A DNA stretch of 23,991 nt from PSRI01 sp041484195 (GTDB lineage: Bacteria; Bacteroidota; Bacteroidia; Chitinophagales; Chitinophagaceae). This document shows, in pieces, positions 22,427 to 23,991 of this stretch. A program made the position numbers and the translations under genes. Each line of letters begins with the position of its first letter. Positions within the stretch are counted from its first letter, which is position 1. Where the stretch lies: the NCBI GenBank assembly GCA_041484195.1, contig JBGPHC010000046.1, positions 1 to 23,991 on the forward strand, given 5' to 3'. The notes below the pieces were generated by a model. It ran no database searches. It worked only from the letters and a program-made list of their open reading frames with translations, and was not told where the DNA came from.

Positions 22427-23991
22427 ATGGGCCAATTATTATTTCATCCTGCTCCTGCTTTTTCATTTACACCCCCCTCTGTCAAATGCAGTCTCCTTTA
22501 CCTGTCATTCATCATTCTGGTCTGCTCCTGCCATTCAAATGATGCTACAATCCGGAATGAGAAAAATAAGCTCTTCGAATTACTTCCCTCATCGGCCACA
22601 GGCATTGATTTCGCCAATAATGTTACCTATTCAGAAGAATACAATGTTTATACCTTTCGCAATTTCTACAATGGGGGTGGCGTGGGAATCGGCGATATCA
22701 ATAATGACGGACTGCCCGATATCTATTTTTGCGGCAATCAGCAGTCCAGCAAACTGTATTTGAACAAAGGCAATTTTCAATTCGAGGACATTACAGAAAA
22801 AGCCGGTGTGGGCTCCGATGGTATCTGGTGTACAGGCGTCACATTTGCCGACGTGAACGGAGACGGCCTGCTTGACATTTATGTGTGCAAATCCGGAGAC
22901 CTGAAGGGTAAGAACAGGAGCAATGAACTCTTCATCAATAACGGTAACCTCAGTTTCACCGAAAAAGCCAAAGAATACGGACTTGCCAATACCGGCCTCT
23001 CAACCCATGCCGTTTTTTTTGATTATGACAACGACGGAGACCTGGATTGTTATCTCCTCAATAGTTCATTCAAGTCCGTTGGCAACTATGACCTGGTAAA
23101 GGACCAACGCAATATCAGAGATAGCCTGGGTGGCAATAAATTATTCCGCAATGACGGAGGCCATTTCACAGATGTCACTGAACAGGCAGGAATTTATAGC
23201 AGCAGGATCGGATTCGGCCTCGGGGTCACCATTGCCGATGTGAATAAAGATGGCTGGCAGGACATCTATGTTTCCAATGATTTTTTTGAAAGAGACTATC
23301 TCTATATCAACAAGCACGACGGCACATTTGAAGAATGTCTCGAGAAATCTGTTCGTGAACTCAGCATGAATTCCATGGGTGCCGATATCGCCGACATCAA
23401 TAATGACGGCTATCCCGATATTTATGTGACCGACATGCTCCCCGATGACGAAGCCAGGAGAAAGACAAAGACTAATTTCGAAAACTGGGATAAATATCAA
23501 TCCGATCTGCAGAATGGATATTACCAACAATTTGTCAGGAATGTACTGCAGTTGAACGGTGGCCCCGAACCGGGCAATGGCTCCCATGTGAATTTCAGTG
23601 AAATCGGAAGGCTTGCAAAAGTGGAAGCTACTGATTGGAGTTGGGGAGCCTTGATCACCGATTTCAACAATGATGGACTAAAGGATATTTTTGTGGCCAA
23701 TGGAATTTTCAAGGACCTGACCGATCAGGACTATGTTCATTATACGGCAAATCCAACAGCCATTCGCGAAATGTTGTTGAGTAAGAAAAACGCCATTAAG
23801 GATTTGATTGACCTCATGCCTTCGGTAAAACTTTCAAACTACGCTTTTTGCAACAATGGGGATCTAACGTTCACGAATAAGGCATTGGAATGGGGCTTGG
23901 ACCAGCCGGGCTTTTCGAATGGATCGGCCTATGGGGATCTGGACAATGACGGGGACCTGGACCTGGTGGTGAACAATGTGAACATGCCGGC
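22427..23991 (+). CDS. VCBS/FG-GAP repeat lipoprotein (CRTAC1-like), C terminus beyond the window
   Basis: An open frame from ATG 22427 runs to the window end without a stop (521 codons). The N terminus MGQLLFHPAPAFSF leads into a hydrophobic stretch (LLYLSFIILVCSC) with a lipobox, C35 being the likely lipidated residue, so it should be an outer-membrane or surface lipoprotein. Seven calcium-binding FG-GAP loops of the D-x-[ND]-x-D-G-x-x-D type begin at D90, D142, D199, D271, D323, D412 and D504, each followed by a hydrophobic strand such as IYV. These build a beta-propeller. Large proteins of this kind, often near 1,100 residues with an ASPIC/UnbV C-terminal domain, are frequent beside SusCD pairs in Chitinophagaceae. 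Their role is unclear; binding or processing of the imported substrate is the usual guess. Confidence 0.88.
   Translation, partial: MGQLLFHPAPAFSFTPPSVKCSLLYLSFIILVCSCHSNDATIRNEKNKLFELLPSSATGIDFANNVTYSEEYNVYTFRNFYNGGGVGIGDINNDGLPDIYFCGNQQSSKLYLNKGNFQFEDITEKAGVGSDGIWCTGVTFADVNGDGLLDIYVCKSGDLKGKNRSNELFINNGNLSFTEKAKEYGLANTGLSTHAVFFDYDNDGDLDCYLLNSSFKSVGNYDLVKDQRNIRDSLGGNKLFRNDGGHFTDVTEQAGIYSSRIGFGLGVTIADVNKDGWQDIYVSNDFFERDYLYINKHDGTFEECLEKSVRELSMNSMGADIADINNDGYPDIYVTDMLPDDEARRKTKTNFENWDKYQSDLQNGYYQQFVRNVLQLNGGPEPGNGSHVNFSEIGRLAKVEATDWSWGALITDFNNDGLKDIFVANGIFKDLTDQDYVHYTANPTAIREMLLSKKNAIKDLIDLMPSVKLSNYAFCNNGDLTFTNKALEWGLDQPGFSNGSAYGDLDNDGDLDLVVNNVNMP

Overview
The window reads as chromosome of a Bacteroidota bacterium, most likely Chitinophagaceae or a close relative. 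The reasons are a SusC/SusD pair with a large VCBS/FG-GAP lipoprotein behind it, mostly absent Shine-Dalgarno sequences, TAnnTTTG-like -7 elements, and dispersed CCTGCC/GGCAGG and GATAGCTATC palindromes of the kind scattered through genomes of this phylum. Family assignments rest on reading the proteins; no database search was run.

Layout. (1) 1-427: the end of an insertion sequence (start of an IS3-type OrfA-like gene on the minus strand plus its terminal sequence), next to a decayed tract with imperfect GGNGGNNNNATGGTGGTCAGTGAG repeats. (2) 428-2977 (-): a Tat-exported phosphocholine-type phospholipase C with an unusual coiled-coil insertion. (3) 3221-6358 (+): a periplasmic molybdenum hydroxylase of the IorAB type (2Fe-2S subunit, Tat-exported Mo subunit) with a c-type cytochrome as probable electron acceptor. 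(4) 6406-12632: a nearly complete molybdenum-cofactor locus. A MocA-like cytidylyltransferase (-) is divergent from a TSUP transporter, moaD and moaE (+), which converge on the leftward operon moaA-moeA-moaC-mobA. MocA would make the cytosine dinucleotide cofactor that IorAB enzymes use, and MobA the guanine form for other enzymes. moeB, mogA/moaB, modABC and xdhC are not in the window.

(5) 12633-13039: a gene-free stretch with three perfect palindromes inside an imperfect 20-bp inverted repeat, resembling a MITE or other dispersed repeat. (6) 13040-14913 (-): the most unusual part, a visibly A/T-rich two-gene operon. Its first gene encodes a three-domain PIN nuclease / GNAT acetyltransferase / EVE-like (PUA-fold) protein, and the second a stand-alone ASCH (also PUA-fold) protein, joined by an ATGA overlap. 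Hairpins lie over its promoter. It looks like an acquired RNA-targeting module that marks, reads and cuts, and I know of no description of it.

(7) 15372-17237 (+): an exported quinohaemoprotein dehydrogenase (N-terminal haem c, PQQ beta-propeller, vicinal Cys pair) resembling polyvinyl-alcohol dehydrogenase. (8) 17672-22269 (+): SusC and SusD outer-membrane uptake pair preceded by repeated motifs at 21-22 bp spacing, closed by a perfect 14-bp-stem hairpin. (9) 22427 to the end (+): a lipoprotein with VCBS/FG-GAP calcium-binding repeats, cut by the window edge.

Together the ordinary genes describe a cell that oxidises small alcohols, aldehydes or heteroaromatics in the periplasm with Mo and PQQ enzymes feeding c-type cytochromes, and takes up oligomeric substrates through a SusCD system.
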